DNA of 64,000 nt. It comes from OPU3-GD-OMZ sp964515235. Lineage in GTDB: Bacteria; Pseudomonadota; Gammaproteobacteria; Methylococcales; Methylomonadaceae. A model generated the notes under the pieces. The model had not been told where the DNA came from, did no database searches, and was given only the letters and a program-made list of their open reading frames with translations. The position numbers and the translations under genes were made by a program. Below, one piece after another: positions 1 to 7,628 of the stretch. Where the stretch lies: assembly GCA_964515235.1 (NCBI GenBank), contig CAZEVO010000002.1, positions 21,051-85,050 of the forward strand, written 5' to 3'. Each line of letters opens with the position of its first letter. Position 1 is the first letter of the stretch.

Positions 1-135
1 TTGGGCTACTTCACGATCTTCTCGGGAAGTATTCGGATTGATAATAACCGCCTTTAATTCTTGACGTTTCTGGTAAAACTGTTTAACTAATTTTTCGCGT
101 TTACGTTCACGAGCAATCATTGATTTCTTAGCCAT
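1..135 (-). CDS. rpsN: 30S ribosomal protein S14, partial (N-terminal 45 residues)
   Basis: Small-subunit ribosomal protein of the 30S head. The window edge cuts the gene after 45 codons. The visible start MAKKSMIARERE and the following basic helix match the N-terminus of S14. The ATG at 135 lies 10 bases beyond the rplE stop, so it is co-transcribed with the spc genes. The zinc-finger or zinc-free class cannot be judged because the C-terminal half is missing. Confidence 0.92.
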   Translation of the reverse strand, partial: MAKKSMIARERKREKLVKQFYQKRQELKAVIINPNTSREDREVAQ

Positions 136-145
136 AACGTAGCCT

Positions 146-685
146 TTAAGTCTTAAATGGAAAATTAAAATGCTTCAGTAAGGCCAAACCTTCTTCATCA
201 TTTTTAGCTGTTGTAGTAATGGTGATATCTAAGCCACGAATCTTATCTATCTTATCGTAATCAATTTCTGGAAAAATAATTTGCTCTTTAACACCCATGG
301 AATAATTACCACGCCCGTCAAAACTCTTACTACTCATGCCTCTAAAATCTCGAATTCTAGGAATCGCGATACTGATCAAACGATCCAAAAACTCATACAT
401 CCGATCACTGCGCAATGTAACTTTACAACCGATCGGCATATCGTCACGAATTTTGAAACCCGCAATCGACTTTCTTGCCTTAGTGATAATGGCTTTCTGA
501 CCGGCAATTTTTTCCATGTCAGCAACTGCTGCTTGAATTACTTTCTTATCAGCAACTGCATCACCAACACCCATATTCAAAGTGATTTTGGTAATTCTGG
601 GCGCTTCCATAACTGACTTGAAACCAAATTCTTTGGTTAAACCAGGTACAATTTTTTCTTTATATTCTGTTTCTAAACGAGCCAT
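146..685 (-). CDS. rplE: 50S ribosomal protein L5
   Basis: L5 binds 5S rRNA in the central protuberance and contacts the P-site tRNA. The 179-residue length equals the family norm. The typical segments LNMGVGDAVADKK near residue 37 and IPRIRDFRGM near residue 109 are intact. It sits between rplX and rpsN in the usual spc order, 17 bases after rplX. Nothing unusual is seen. Confidence 0.97.
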   Translation of the reverse strand: MARLETEYKEKIVPGLTKEFGFKSVMEAPRITKITLNMGVGDAVADKKVIQAAVADMEKIAGQKAIITKARKSIAGFKIRDDMPIGCKVTLRSDRMYEFLDRLISIAIPRIRDFRGMSSKSFDGRGNYSMGVKEQIIFPEIDYDKIDKIRGLDITITTTAKNDEEGLALLKHFNFPFKT

Positions 686-702
686 GATCGATTATCCGAA
701 AT

Positions 703-1020
703 TTATACGTCAACAATTTCATTGTTGGATTTAAAGAAACGCACTTTTGTGCCGTCATCAAGCGTTTTAAAACCAACTTTGTCAGCTTTTTTGGTTGCTT
801 GGTTATATAAAGCCACGTTTGAAATATGTATAGGCATTGCTTTTTCTACAATACCGCCTTCAATTCCTTTTTGCGGATTAGGTTTTTGATGTTTCTTGAC
901 CTGATTCACACCAGCCACCAAGACTTTATCATTACCAACAAGCTGGCTTACCACCCCTTGCTTACCTTTATCTTTGCCAGTGAGAACCAGTACGTCATCA
1001 CCTTTTTTGATCTTATTCAT
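703..1020 (-). CDS. rplX: 50S ribosomal protein L24
   Basis: Early-assembly protein that binds the 5' end of 23S rRNA near the exit tunnel. It has 105 residues, with an N-terminal KOW motif (KKGDDVLVLTGKDKGKQG) and the conserved HQKPNPQKGIEGGI segment. It lies 17 bases after rplN in spc order and overlaps no neighbour. Confidence 0.97.
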   Translation of the reverse strand: MNKIKKGDDVLVLTGKDKGKQGVVSQLVGNDKVLVAGVNQVKKHQKPNPQKGIEGGIVEKAMPIHISNVALYNQATKKADKVGFKTLDDGTKVRFFKSNNEIVDV

Positions 1021-1037
1021 TTTGTGACCTTATCTAC

Positions 1038-1406
1038 TTAAAGCACTTCTGGAGCAAGTGATACAATTTTCATGAACTTCTCAGTCCTTAACTCACGGGT
1101 TACCGGCCCGAAAATACGTGTTCCGATGGGTTGTAAACTGGCATTGAGAATAACTGCTGAGTTACCGTCGAAACGAATAACAGAGCCATCTGATCGACGT
1201 ACACCTTTGCGCGTCCTAACCACTAGAGCGTTATGCACCTCACCTTTTTTCACTTTCCCTCGTGGGATTGCATCTTTAATACTGACTTTAATGATGTCAC
1301 CAATGTTTGCATAACGACGATGGGAACCGCCCAACACCTTAATACACATCACTTCTTTTGCACCACTATTGTCAGCAACGCCTAGCCTTGATTGAGTTTG
1401 AATCAT
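1038..1406 (-). CDS. rplN: 50S ribosomal protein L14
   Basis: L14 binds 23S rRNA and forms an intersubunit bridge. It has 122 residues, starts MIQTQSRLGVADNSGAKE and ends MKIVSLAPEVL as in other bacteria. It is the first gene of the classical spc operon. Only 27 bases separate it from rpsQ, and no separate promoter is visible there, so it is probably read through from the S10 genes. Confidence 0.97.
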   Translation of the reverse strand: MIQTQSRLGVADNSGAKEVMCIKVLGGSHRRYANIGDIIKVSIKDAIPRGKVKKGEVHNALVVRTRKGVRRSDGSVIRFDGNSAVILNASLQPIGTRIFGPVTRELRTEKFMKIVSLAPEVL

Positions 1407-1433
1407 GATTAATCCTGACTGATATTTTCTATA

Positions 1434-1697
1434 TTAGTTATTTGATCGTTGCAAAACTTCCACCAAAACCCACTTTTTATTTTTTGATAGTGGTCTACTG
1501 GAAGTTACAGTAACAAGGTCGCCTTCCTGACATTCATTATTAGCATCATGAGCCATTAATTTTGTCGAACGTTTTATATACTTATTATAAACAGGATGCT
1601 TTACAAGACGCTCTACACTGATTGTAACCGTTTTGTCCATCTTGTTACTGACTACCCGACCGGTAGTTGTCCGTATATTTTCTGTATTTTCACTCAT
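1434..1697 (-). CDS. rpsQ: 30S ribosomal protein S17
   Basis: Primary 16S rRNA-binding protein (OB fold). It has 87 residues with the conserved GRVVSNKMDKTVTISVER segment and a basic KHPVYNKYIKRSTK stretch. Its start overlaps the rpmC stop by four bases, which implies translational coupling. It is the last gene of the S10 block before rplN. Confidence 0.97.
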   Translation of the reverse strand: MSENTENIRTTTGRVVSNKMDKTVTISVERLVKHPVYNKYIKRSTKLMAHDANNECQEGDLVTVTSSRPLSKNKKWVLVEVLQRSNN

Positions 1698-1891
1698 GAG
1701 TCTGAAGCCGTCATTTCTTTAAGAATGGTATGAATACGCGCAATTTCGCGGCGATTCTTTTTAATAGAATCAGTTTTAGCAAGTTGTCCTGTGCCTTTCT
1801 GCATTCTTAGATTAAATTGTTCACGCGTAATATCGGTCAACATTTGATTTAATTCTTGTGAATTTTTTTCACGTAGTTCACTTGCTTTCAT
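1694..1891 (-). CDS. rpmC: 50S ribosomal protein L29
   Basis: Small helical protein at the polypeptide exit tunnel, where it contributes to docking of trigger factor and SRP. It has 65 residues: MKASELREKNSQELNQ followed by the conserved LRMQKGTGQLAKT. It shares one base with rplP (TAATG type) and four with rpsQ, so the three reading frames are tightly coupled. Confidence 0.96.
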   Translation of the reverse strand: MKASELREKNSQELNQMLTDITREQFNLRMQKGTGQLAKTDSIKKNRREIARIHTILKEMTASDS

Positions 1892-2304
1892 TACATTACC
1901 GTCCGAGATGTAAAAGTTGTTTGGACAGGAAGCTTGGCTGCAGCCAATTTAAATGCTTCACGTGCGAGCTCTTCAGAAACCCCCTGAATTTCATAGAGCA
2001 TGGTACCTGGTCTAATCTGGGCGACCCAATACTCGACACTACCCTTACCTTTACCCATTCTGACTTCTAAAGGTTTCTTAGTAATTGGCTTGTCAGGGAA
2101 AACACGAATCCAAAGTTTACCACCCCGTTTTACATGTCGGGTAATGGTTCTACGTGCCGCCTCAATTTGACGTGAGGTCAGCCGACCACGGGATGTTGAT
2201 TTTAAACCATATTCGCCAAAGCTAACGCTTGAGCCCCGAACAGCAATACCGGTATTCCGTCCTTTATGCTGCTTTCTGAATTTTGTTCTTTTTGGTTGAA
2301 GCAT
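1891..2304 (-). CDS. rplP: 50S ribosomal protein L16
   Basis: L16 organises the A site and tRNA accommodation on the 50S subunit. It has 137 residues, starts MLQPKRTKFRKQHKGRNTG and includes the loop WVAQIRPGTMLYEIQGV. The arginine of the RVFPDKP motif, hydroxylated by RoxA/YcfD in E. coli, is preserved. It lies 6 bases after rpsC. Confidence 0.97.
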   Translation of the reverse strand: MLQPKRTKFRKQHKGRNTGIAVRGSSVSFGEYGLKSTSRGRLTSRQIEAARRTITRHVKRGGKLWIRVFPDKPITKKPLEVRMGKGKGSVEYWVAQIRPGTMLYEIQGVSEELAREAFKLAAAKLPVQTTFTSRTVM

Positions 2305-2310
2305 CGTCTT

Positions 2311-2988
2311 CTACTTACTTTTATTATTTTTTGAAACAGTTGATTTTTCCTGACTTTCATAGCCAAAAACTTCGCCTTTGAAAATCCAAACCTTAATACC
2401 GATAATGCCATAAGTTGTTTCTGCTTCAGCAAAACCGTAATCAATGTCTGCTCTTAATGTATGTAATGGTACACGTCCTTCGCGATACCATTCGCTACGT
2501 GCAATTTCAGCACCATTAAGACGACCACCTAAATTAATCTTAATTCCTTCAGCACCTAAACGCATGGTGTTCGTAACTGAACGCTTCATAGCACGACGAT
2601 ACATAATGCGTCGTTCTAATTGTTGCGCAATACCTTCTGCAACTAATTGTGCATCCAACTCAGGTTTTCTTATTTCTTCAACATTAATTTGAACAGGCAC
2701 GCCCATCATTGAAGAAACTACCGTGCGCAACTTATCAATATCTTCACCTTTTTTTCCGATGACGATACCCGGACGAGCTGTATGAACAGTAATTTGAGCA
2801 TTTCCTGAAGGTCGGTTTATCTGGATTCTACTGACTGAAGCATGCGCTAGTTTTTCCTTAAGAAAACTACGCACTTTCAAATCCTGACTCAACAACACAG
2901 GGTAGTCTTTTGAATTAGCATACCACCTTGAGGTCCAGTCTTTAACTATTCCTAAACGTATACCCGTTGGATGTACCTTTTGACCCAT
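2311..2988 (-). CDS. rpsC: 30S ribosomal protein S3
   Basis: S3 lines the mRNA entry channel and takes part in ribosomal helicase activity. It has 225 residues. A KH domain lies at about residues 39-107 with the GxxG-type loop VIGKKGEDIDKL. The C-terminal domain carries RRAMKRSVTNTMRLGAEGIK, including basic residues that face the entry channel. Start MGQKVHPTGIRLGI is canonical. It sits 11 bases after rplV. Confidence 0.97.
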   Translation of the reverse strand: MGQKVHPTGIRLGIVKDWTSRWYANSKDYPVLLSQDLKVRSFLKEKLAHASVSRIQINRPSGNAQITVHTARPGIVIGKKGEDIDKLRTVVSSMMGVPVQINVEEIRKPELDAQLVAEGIAQQLERRIMYRRAMKRSVTNTMRLGAEGIKINLGGRLNGAEIARSEWYREGRVPLHTLRADIDYGFAEAETTYGIIGIKVWIFKGEVFGYESQEKSTVSKNNKSK

Positions 2989-2999
2989 TACAATTACCC

Positions 3000-3335
3000 C
3001 TACTCGAATTCTGTTACTTTAATGGTTATATGACACGAACGCTTTAAAATCCGGTTCGCTCTACCCTTAGCACGTGTTCGTAGGCGTTTTTGTGTTGAAC
3101 CCTCATTTACGTACACTGTTGAAACTTTCAATTCATCAACATCAGCATCTTCATTATGTTCTGCATTAGCAATTGCTGACTCAAGAATTTTAAGCATTAG
3201 TTCAGCCGCTTTTTTGGGGCTAAATTTTAAAACATTTAATGCTTTATCGACAGGCAACCCTCTGATCTGATCACCAACCAAGCGCGCTTTTTGAGCGGAC
3301 ATGGGTGCATTATTTAATCTTGCTGATATTTCCAT
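3000..3335 (-). CDS. rplV: 50S ribosomal protein L22
   Basis: L22 extends a beta hairpin into the exit tunnel. It has 111 residues. The hairpin region with RLRTRAKGRANRILKRSCHI is intact, with no insertion or deletion of the kind linked to macrolide resistance that I can recognise. It lies between rpsS and rpsC in the standard S10 order. Confidence 0.97.
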   Translation of the reverse strand: MEISARLNNAPMSAQKARLVGDQIRGLPVDKALNVLKFSPKKAAELMLKILESAIANAEHNEDADVDELKVSTVYVNEGSTQKRLRTRAKGRANRILKRSCHITIKVTEFE

Positions 3336-3347
3336 CTTTAAAAAACC

Positions 3348-3620
3348 TTATCTTGATTTCTTATCGGCCAAATGACCTCTAAAGGTGCGCGTAGGCGCAA
3401 ACTCGCCCAGCTTATGGCCCACCATATTTTCTGTGACCAATACTGGCATATGTTGGCGTCCATTGTGAACTGCAATGGTCAACCCCAACATATCAGGTAA
3501 AATCATAGACCTACGTGACCATGTTTTAATGGGTTTTTTACTATTTGACTCAACTGCATCAGTTACTTTTTTAAGCAAATGATGATCAACAAATGGTCCT
3601 TTCTTTATAGAGCGTGACAC
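3348..3620 (-). CDS. rpsS: 30S ribosomal protein S19
   Basis: S19 forms a complex with S13 in the 30S head near the A and P sites. It has 90 residues, starting MSRSIKKGPFVDHHLLKK and containing GHKLGEFAPTRTFRGH. It is 11 bases downstream of rplB. Confidence 0.97.
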   Translation of the reverse strand: MSRSIKKGPFVDHHLLKKVTDAVESNSKKPIKTWSRRSMILPDMLGLTIAVHNGRQHMPVLVTENMVGHKLGEFAPTRTFRGHLADKKSR

Positions 3621-3631
3621 GCTAACCTCTC

Positions 3632-4459
3632 TTATTTCTTCTTACGGCGTCTGACAATCATATTATCAGTACGTTTGTTTTTACGGGTTTTAAACCCTTT
3701 TGTTTGTACACCCCATGGTGAAACCGGATGACGACCACCTGAAGTACGACCCTCACCACCACCATGTGGATGATCGACTGGGTTCATCGCTACACCACGA
3801 ACGGTCGGCCTAACACCTCGCCTTCTTGATGCACCAGCGTTACCTAGCGATCTTAAATTATGTTCAGAATTAGATACTTCACCAACAACACCTCTACATT
3901 CTGCCAATACCTTACGCATTTCTCCAGAACGCAATCTTAAAGTGACATGCGCACCTTCTTTCGCAACCAACTGAACTGATGTGCCTGCACTTCTTGCTAT
4001 TTGCGCACCTTTTCCAGGCTTTAATTCAACACAATGAATCAACGAACCTAACGGCATGTTTCGTAGCGGTAAACAGTTACCTGTTTTTATAGGAGCATGT
4101 GGTCCCGAGATGATCTCATCTCCGACCGCAATCCCTTTCGGTGCAATGACGTACTTCCGATCCCCGTCATTATACAACACTAATGCAATATTCGCAGTTC
4201 TATTTGGATCATATTCCAAACGCTCTACTGTTGCCGGAATCTCATCTTTAATTCGCTTAAAGTCAATAACCCGGTAATGCTGCTTATGTCCGCCACCAAT
4301 ATGACGCGTAGTAATTCTTCCCTGGTTATTTCTACCGCCCGTTTTACTTTTTTTCTCCAACAAGGCCGCGTGAGGTTTACCTTTATGTAAGTCGTCATTT
4401 TTAATGCGAATTACAAACCGCGATCCTGGGGAGGTCGGTTTTGATTTTACAATTGCCAT
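3632..4459 (-). CDS. rplB: 50S ribosomal protein L2
   Basis: L2 is a primary 23S rRNA-binding protein needed for subunit association and peptidyl transfer. It has 275 residues. The C-terminal loop NPVDHPHGGGEGRTSGGRHP contains the conserved histidine (His229 in E. coli) associated with peptidyl-transferase activity. The C-terminus is basic (KRTDNMIVRRRKKK). Spacing to rplW is 36 bases. Confidence 0.97.
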   Translation of the reverse strand: MAIVKSKPTSPGSRFVIRIKNDDLHKGKPHAALLEKKSKTGGRNNQGRITTRHIGGGHKQHYRVIDFKRIKDEIPATVERLEYDPNRTANIALVLYNDGDRKYVIAPKGIAVGDEIISGPHAPIKTGNCLPLRNMPLGSLIHCVELKPGKGAQIARSAGTSVQLVAKEGAHVTLRLRSGEMRKVLAECRGVVGEVSNSEHNLRSLGNAGASRRRGVRPTVRGVAMNPVDHPHGGGEGRTSGGRHPVSPWGVQTKGFKTRKNKRTDNMIVRRRKKK

Positions 4460-4495
4460 GTGTTCACCGTATCTATTGAGCTTATTCTTTATTTA

Positions 4496-4789
4496 TCAGG
4501 CTGAAGCAAAATCAATATCATGGCCAGGCTTCAATTTTACATAAGCCTTTTTCCAGTCTGATCTTTTGCCAAATGTGCGTCCGAATCGCTTTGCCTTACC
4601 TTTAACATTAAGGACTTGAACAGAGTCAACCTCAACATCAAACATTAATTCTACTGATTTTTTAACATCATATTTTGTTGCACGCGTTTGCACTTTAAAA
4701 ACAAATCGCTTGTCTTTTTCAGCAGCTATACTTGATTTCTCCGATACAATTGGTGCCAAAATCAAACTTGCTAACTCATGATTATTCAT
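4496..4789 (-). CDS. rplW: 50S ribosomal protein L23
   Basis: L23 is the main docking site for trigger factor and SRP at the tunnel exit. It has 97 residues with the family motif APIVSEKSSIAAEK and the loop GKAKRFGRTFGKRSDWKKA. Its start overlaps the rplD stop by four bases. Confidence 0.97.
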   Translation of the reverse strand: MNNHELASLILAPIVSEKSSIAAEKDKRFVFKVQTRATKYDVKKSVELMFDVEVDSVQVLNVKGKAKRFGRTFGKRSDWKKAYVKLKPGHDIDFASA

Positions 4790-5406
4790 CCTAACCGCTC
4801 CTCTAACTGCTTTAACGCCTGCTCTGTCATAATCACCTTATCAGCACCAACCAAATAAGCAGGATTCAGATAATTCGAAGTAGTTACAGATACATTAGGT
4901 ATGTTTCTCGAAGCCAACTCGAGGTTTTCATTTATCTCATCAGTAACGATCAAAATTCTGCTGACCTGTACATTGGTTAGTTTTGCAACCAACTCTTTTG
5001 TTTTCGGTGTTGACGGAACAATGTCGTTGCTCACAACCAAACGATCCTGACGAAGCAGTTCTGAAAAAATAGACTTCACTGCTGTTTTAAACATTTTTTT
5101 GTTTAATTTTTGATCATGATTCCTAGGTTGTGCCGCAAACGTGACCCCACCTGATCGCCACAACGGACTCCGTGAAGTACCAGCCCTGGCACGACCATTA
5201 CCTTTCTGACGCCACGGTTTAATACCGCCACCGCTCACAGCTGAACGATTTTTTTGCGCCTTAGTACCTGCTCTCGCACCTGCCAAGTATTTAGTCACCA
5301 ATTGATGAATCAATGTTTCATTAAATGGTTGATCAAAAACAGCTTCTGATACAGCAACTGCTCCAGCTGAATCTTGATCGCTAATTGCTTTAACTTCTAA
5401 AACCAT
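4786..5406 (-). CDS. rplD: 50S ribosomal protein L4
   Basis: L4 reaches into the exit tunnel and in E. coli also represses the S10 operon. It has 206 residues. The extended loop with KNRSAVSGGGIKPWRQKG and GRARAGTSRSPLWRSGG is intact. In this genome there is no room for an E. coli-style S10 leader (only 5 bases between tufA and rpsJ), so autogenous control by L4 at that place is unlikely. Confidence 0.97.
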   Translation of the reverse strand: MVLEVKAISDQDSAGAVAVSEAVFDQPFNETLIHQLVTKYLAGARAGTKAQKNRSAVSGGGIKPWRQKGNGRARAGTSRSPLWRSGGVTFAAQPRNHDQKLNKKMFKTAVKSIFSELLRQDRLVVSNDIVPSTPKTKELVAKLTNVQVSRILIVTDEINENLELASRNIPNVSVTTSNYLNPAYLVGADKVIMTEQALKQLEERLG

Positions 5407-5409
5407 AGC

Positions 5410-6060
5410 TTAACCTTTATTTTTTAATTTAATTGCAGGCGTTATAACAACATCACTGCCTTTTGGACCGGGAACAGCACCTTTAACCAAGATAAGACCT
5501 CTTGTTTCATCAACTGAATGAACCGTTAAATTCTGAACAGTTGCCTTAACAGCACCCATATGACCAGACATTTTCTTACCTTTAAAAACACGACCTGGTG
5601 TCTGACATTGGCCAATCGAACCGTTCGATCTATGTGAAATTGAGTTACCGTGTGTTGCATCCTGCATGCCAAAGTTATGTCGCTTGACACCACCTTGAAA
5701 ACCTTTACCGATACTGACACCACGCGCATCAATCAACTGACCTTTTTCAAACAAGGTCACAGGTAATTCAGCGCCTAATTTATAATTATCTGCCTCATTT
5801 GGTTCTACCCTAAATTCCCAAAGTCCACGTCCAGCAAGACTCTCAGCGATCGAATAATGACCAGCCATTGCTTTGTTAACTTTTGATGATTTTTTCTCAC
5901 CCGCTGCTACCTGTAATGCAGTATAGCCGTCACGCTCAGTTGTTTTAACCTGAGTAACACGATTATTCTCTACTTGCAATACAGTAACGGGAACCGAAGA
6001 ACCATCCACTTCGAAGACTCTCGTCATACCACATTTACGTCCAATAAGACCCATTGACAT
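5410..6060 (-). CDS. rplC: 50S ribosomal protein L3
   Basis: L3 is an early-assembly protein that reaches the peptidyl-transferase centre. It has 216 residues. The central extension includes SIGQCQTPGRVFKGKKMSGH. The first glutamine there corresponds to Gln150 of E. coli, the target of the methyltransferase PrmB, which is inferred from homology. It lies 3 bases upstream of rplD. Confidence 0.97.
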   Translation of the reverse strand: MSMGLIGRKCGMTRVFEVDGSSVPVTVLQVENNRVTQVKTTERDGYTALQVAAGEKKSSKVNKAMAGHYSIAESLAGRGLWEFRVEPNEADNYKLGAELPVTLFEKGQLIDARGVSIGKGFQGGVKRHNFGMQDATHGNSISHRSNGSIGQCQTPGRVFKGKKMSGHMGAVKATVQNLTVHSVDETRGLILVKGAVPGPKGSDVVITPAIKLKNKG

Positions 6061-6089
6061 TTGTCAATTCCTCTCTGCTTACTTATTAC

Positions 6090-6401
6090 TTAATTAAGTT
6101 GAATCTGAACATCAACACCAGCTGCCAGATCTAGTTTCATAAGAGCATCGACCGTTTTATCGGTAGGCTCTACAATATCGAGCATACGTTTGTATGTTCT
6201 TAATTCATATTGATCTCGTGCATCTTTGTTAACATGCGGCGAAATCAACACTGTGAATCGTTCTTTTTTCGTCGGTAATGGAATTGGCCCCTTAACCATC
6301 GCACCCGTACGCTTTGCGGTTTCAGTTATCTCCCCTGCAGACTGATCAATTAACTTATGATCAAAAGCTTTTAACCGTATTCTGATTGTTTGGTTTGCCA
6401 T
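6090..6401 (-). CDS. rpsJ: 30S ribosomal protein S10 / NusE
   Basis: S10 belongs to the 30S head and, as NusE, to the NusB-NusG antitermination complex. I chose the ATG at 6401, which gives 103 residues starting MANQTIRIRLKAFDH, the family N-terminus. A GTG three codons upstream (6410) would also be open but overlaps the tufA stop. The ATG is 5 bases after the tufA TGA, so the str and S10 operons are physically fused here. Confidence 0.95.
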   Translation of the reverse strand: MANQTIRIRLKAFDHKLIDQSAGEITETAKRTGAMVKGPIPLPTKKERFTVLISPHVNKDARDQYELRTYKRMLDIVEPTDKTVDALMKLDLAAGVDVQIQLN

Positions 6402-6406
6402 CACAC

Positions 6407-7597
6407 TCACTCTATAATTTTAGCTACTACGCCCGCACCCACTGTGCGACCACCTTCTCTTACTGCGAAACGCAAACCGTCTTCCATCGCAATCGGTGCA
6501 ATCAACTTAACTGTCACTTGCACATTGTCTCCAGGCATTACCATCTCAACACCCTCCGGAAGATCTACCGCTCCTGTTACATCTGTCGTTCTAAAGTAAA
6601 ACTGTGGACGATACCCATTGAAAAATGGCGTATGACGACCACCCTCGTCTTTAGACAGAACATAAATCTCTGCTTCAAAATGAGTATGCGGATTAATTGT
6701 CTTTGGATGCGCTAACACCTGACCACGATCAACCTCTTCACGCTTCGTACCACGTAATAAAACACCGACGTTATCGCCAGCCTCACCCTGATCTAACAAC
6801 TTACGGAACATCTCTACGCCCGTACAAGTCGTTGTTGCTGTTTCTTTAATACCAACAATCTCAATCTCTTCGCCGACTTTCACTACACCGCGCTCTACAC
6901 GACCGGTAACAACTGTACCACGTCCTGAAATTGAAAACACATCCTCAATCGGCATCAAAAATGACCCTTCTACTGCTCGCTCTGGCTCAGGGATATAATC
7001 ATCCATTGCCGCCACTAACTTCACTACAGATGGCGCACCAATGTCGCTACTATCACCCTCTAATGCTTTCAAGGCCGAACCAATAACTACTGGTGTATCG
7101 TCTCCTGGGAATTCATACAAATCCAGAAGCTCTCTAACTTCCATTTCTACCAACTCGACCAACTCTTCATCGTCAACCATGTCGGCTTTATTCAAAAACA
7201 CCACAATGTAAGGCACACCTACTTGACGTGCCAATAAGATGTGCTCACGTGTTTGTGGCATCGGACCATCCGCTGCTGAACAAACTAATATAGCGCCGTC
7301 CATCTGTGCAGCACCCGTAATCATGTTCTTCACATAATCCGCGTGACCCGGGCAGTCAACGTGCGCATAATGGCGGTTATCTGACTCATACTCAACATGC
7401 GATGTTGCAATCGTAATACCGCGCTCACGTTCTTCTGGAGCATTGTCAATATCTGCAAAATCTTTTGCCTCGCCACCTTGGACCTCAGCCATCACTTTCG
7501 TAATCGCAGCTGTCAGGGTCGTCTTACCATGATCAACGTGGCCAATCGTGCCTACGTTAACATGGGGTTTGGTACGTTCAAATTTTTCTTTAGCCAT
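6407..7597 (-). CDS. tufA: Translation elongation factor Tu (copy A)
   Basis: GTPase that delivers aminoacyl-tRNA to the ribosome. It has 396 residues with P-loop GHVDHGKT (18-25), DCPGHADY and NKAD guanine-specificity motifs, followed by the two beta-barrel domains. The protein is identical to the second copy at 22878-24068, and I found no base difference when reading the two copies side by side. It is the last gene of the str block, followed at once by rpsJ. Confidence 0.98.
   Translation of the reverse strand: MAKEKFERTKPHVNVGTIGHVDHGKTTLTAAITKVMAEVQGGEAKDFADIDNAPEERERGITIATSHVEYESDNRHYAHVDCPGHADYVKNMITGAAQMDGAILVCSAADGPMPQTREHILLARQVGVPYIVVFLNKADMVDDEELVELVEMEVRELLDLYEFPGDDTPVVIGSALKALEGDSSDIGAPSVVKLVAAMDDYIPEPERAVEGSFLMPIEDVFSISGRGTVVTGRVERGVVKVGEEIEIVGIKETATTTCTGVEMFRKLLDQGEAGDNVGVLLRGTKREEVDRGQVLAHPKTINPHTHFEAEIYVLSKDEGGRHTPFFNGYRPQFYFRTTDVTGAVDLPEGVEMVMPGDNVQVTVKLIAPIAMEDGLRFAVREGGRTVGAGVVAKIIE
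6407..7597. repeat. Direct repeat: tuf gene copy 1 (pairs with 22878-24068)
   Basis: The 1,191-base tuf coding sequence recurs at 22878-24068 in the same orientation, about 16.5 kb away. Identity appears complete. It stops abruptly at the start codon: the flanks are gccctaac here and cttactaa in the other copy. At the 3' side only a few extra bases match. This is the signature of gene conversion between tuf paralogues. Confidence 0.9.
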
Positions 7598-7628
7598 GCC
7601 CTAACACCTTAAATACTATGAAATATCC

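Noticed and set aside
281..616. Open frame of 111 codons on the plus strand opposite rplE
   Set aside because: Shadow of a conserved ribosomal gene; no family similarity and no ribosome site. The same holds for the other plus-strand frames across 1-26,000.
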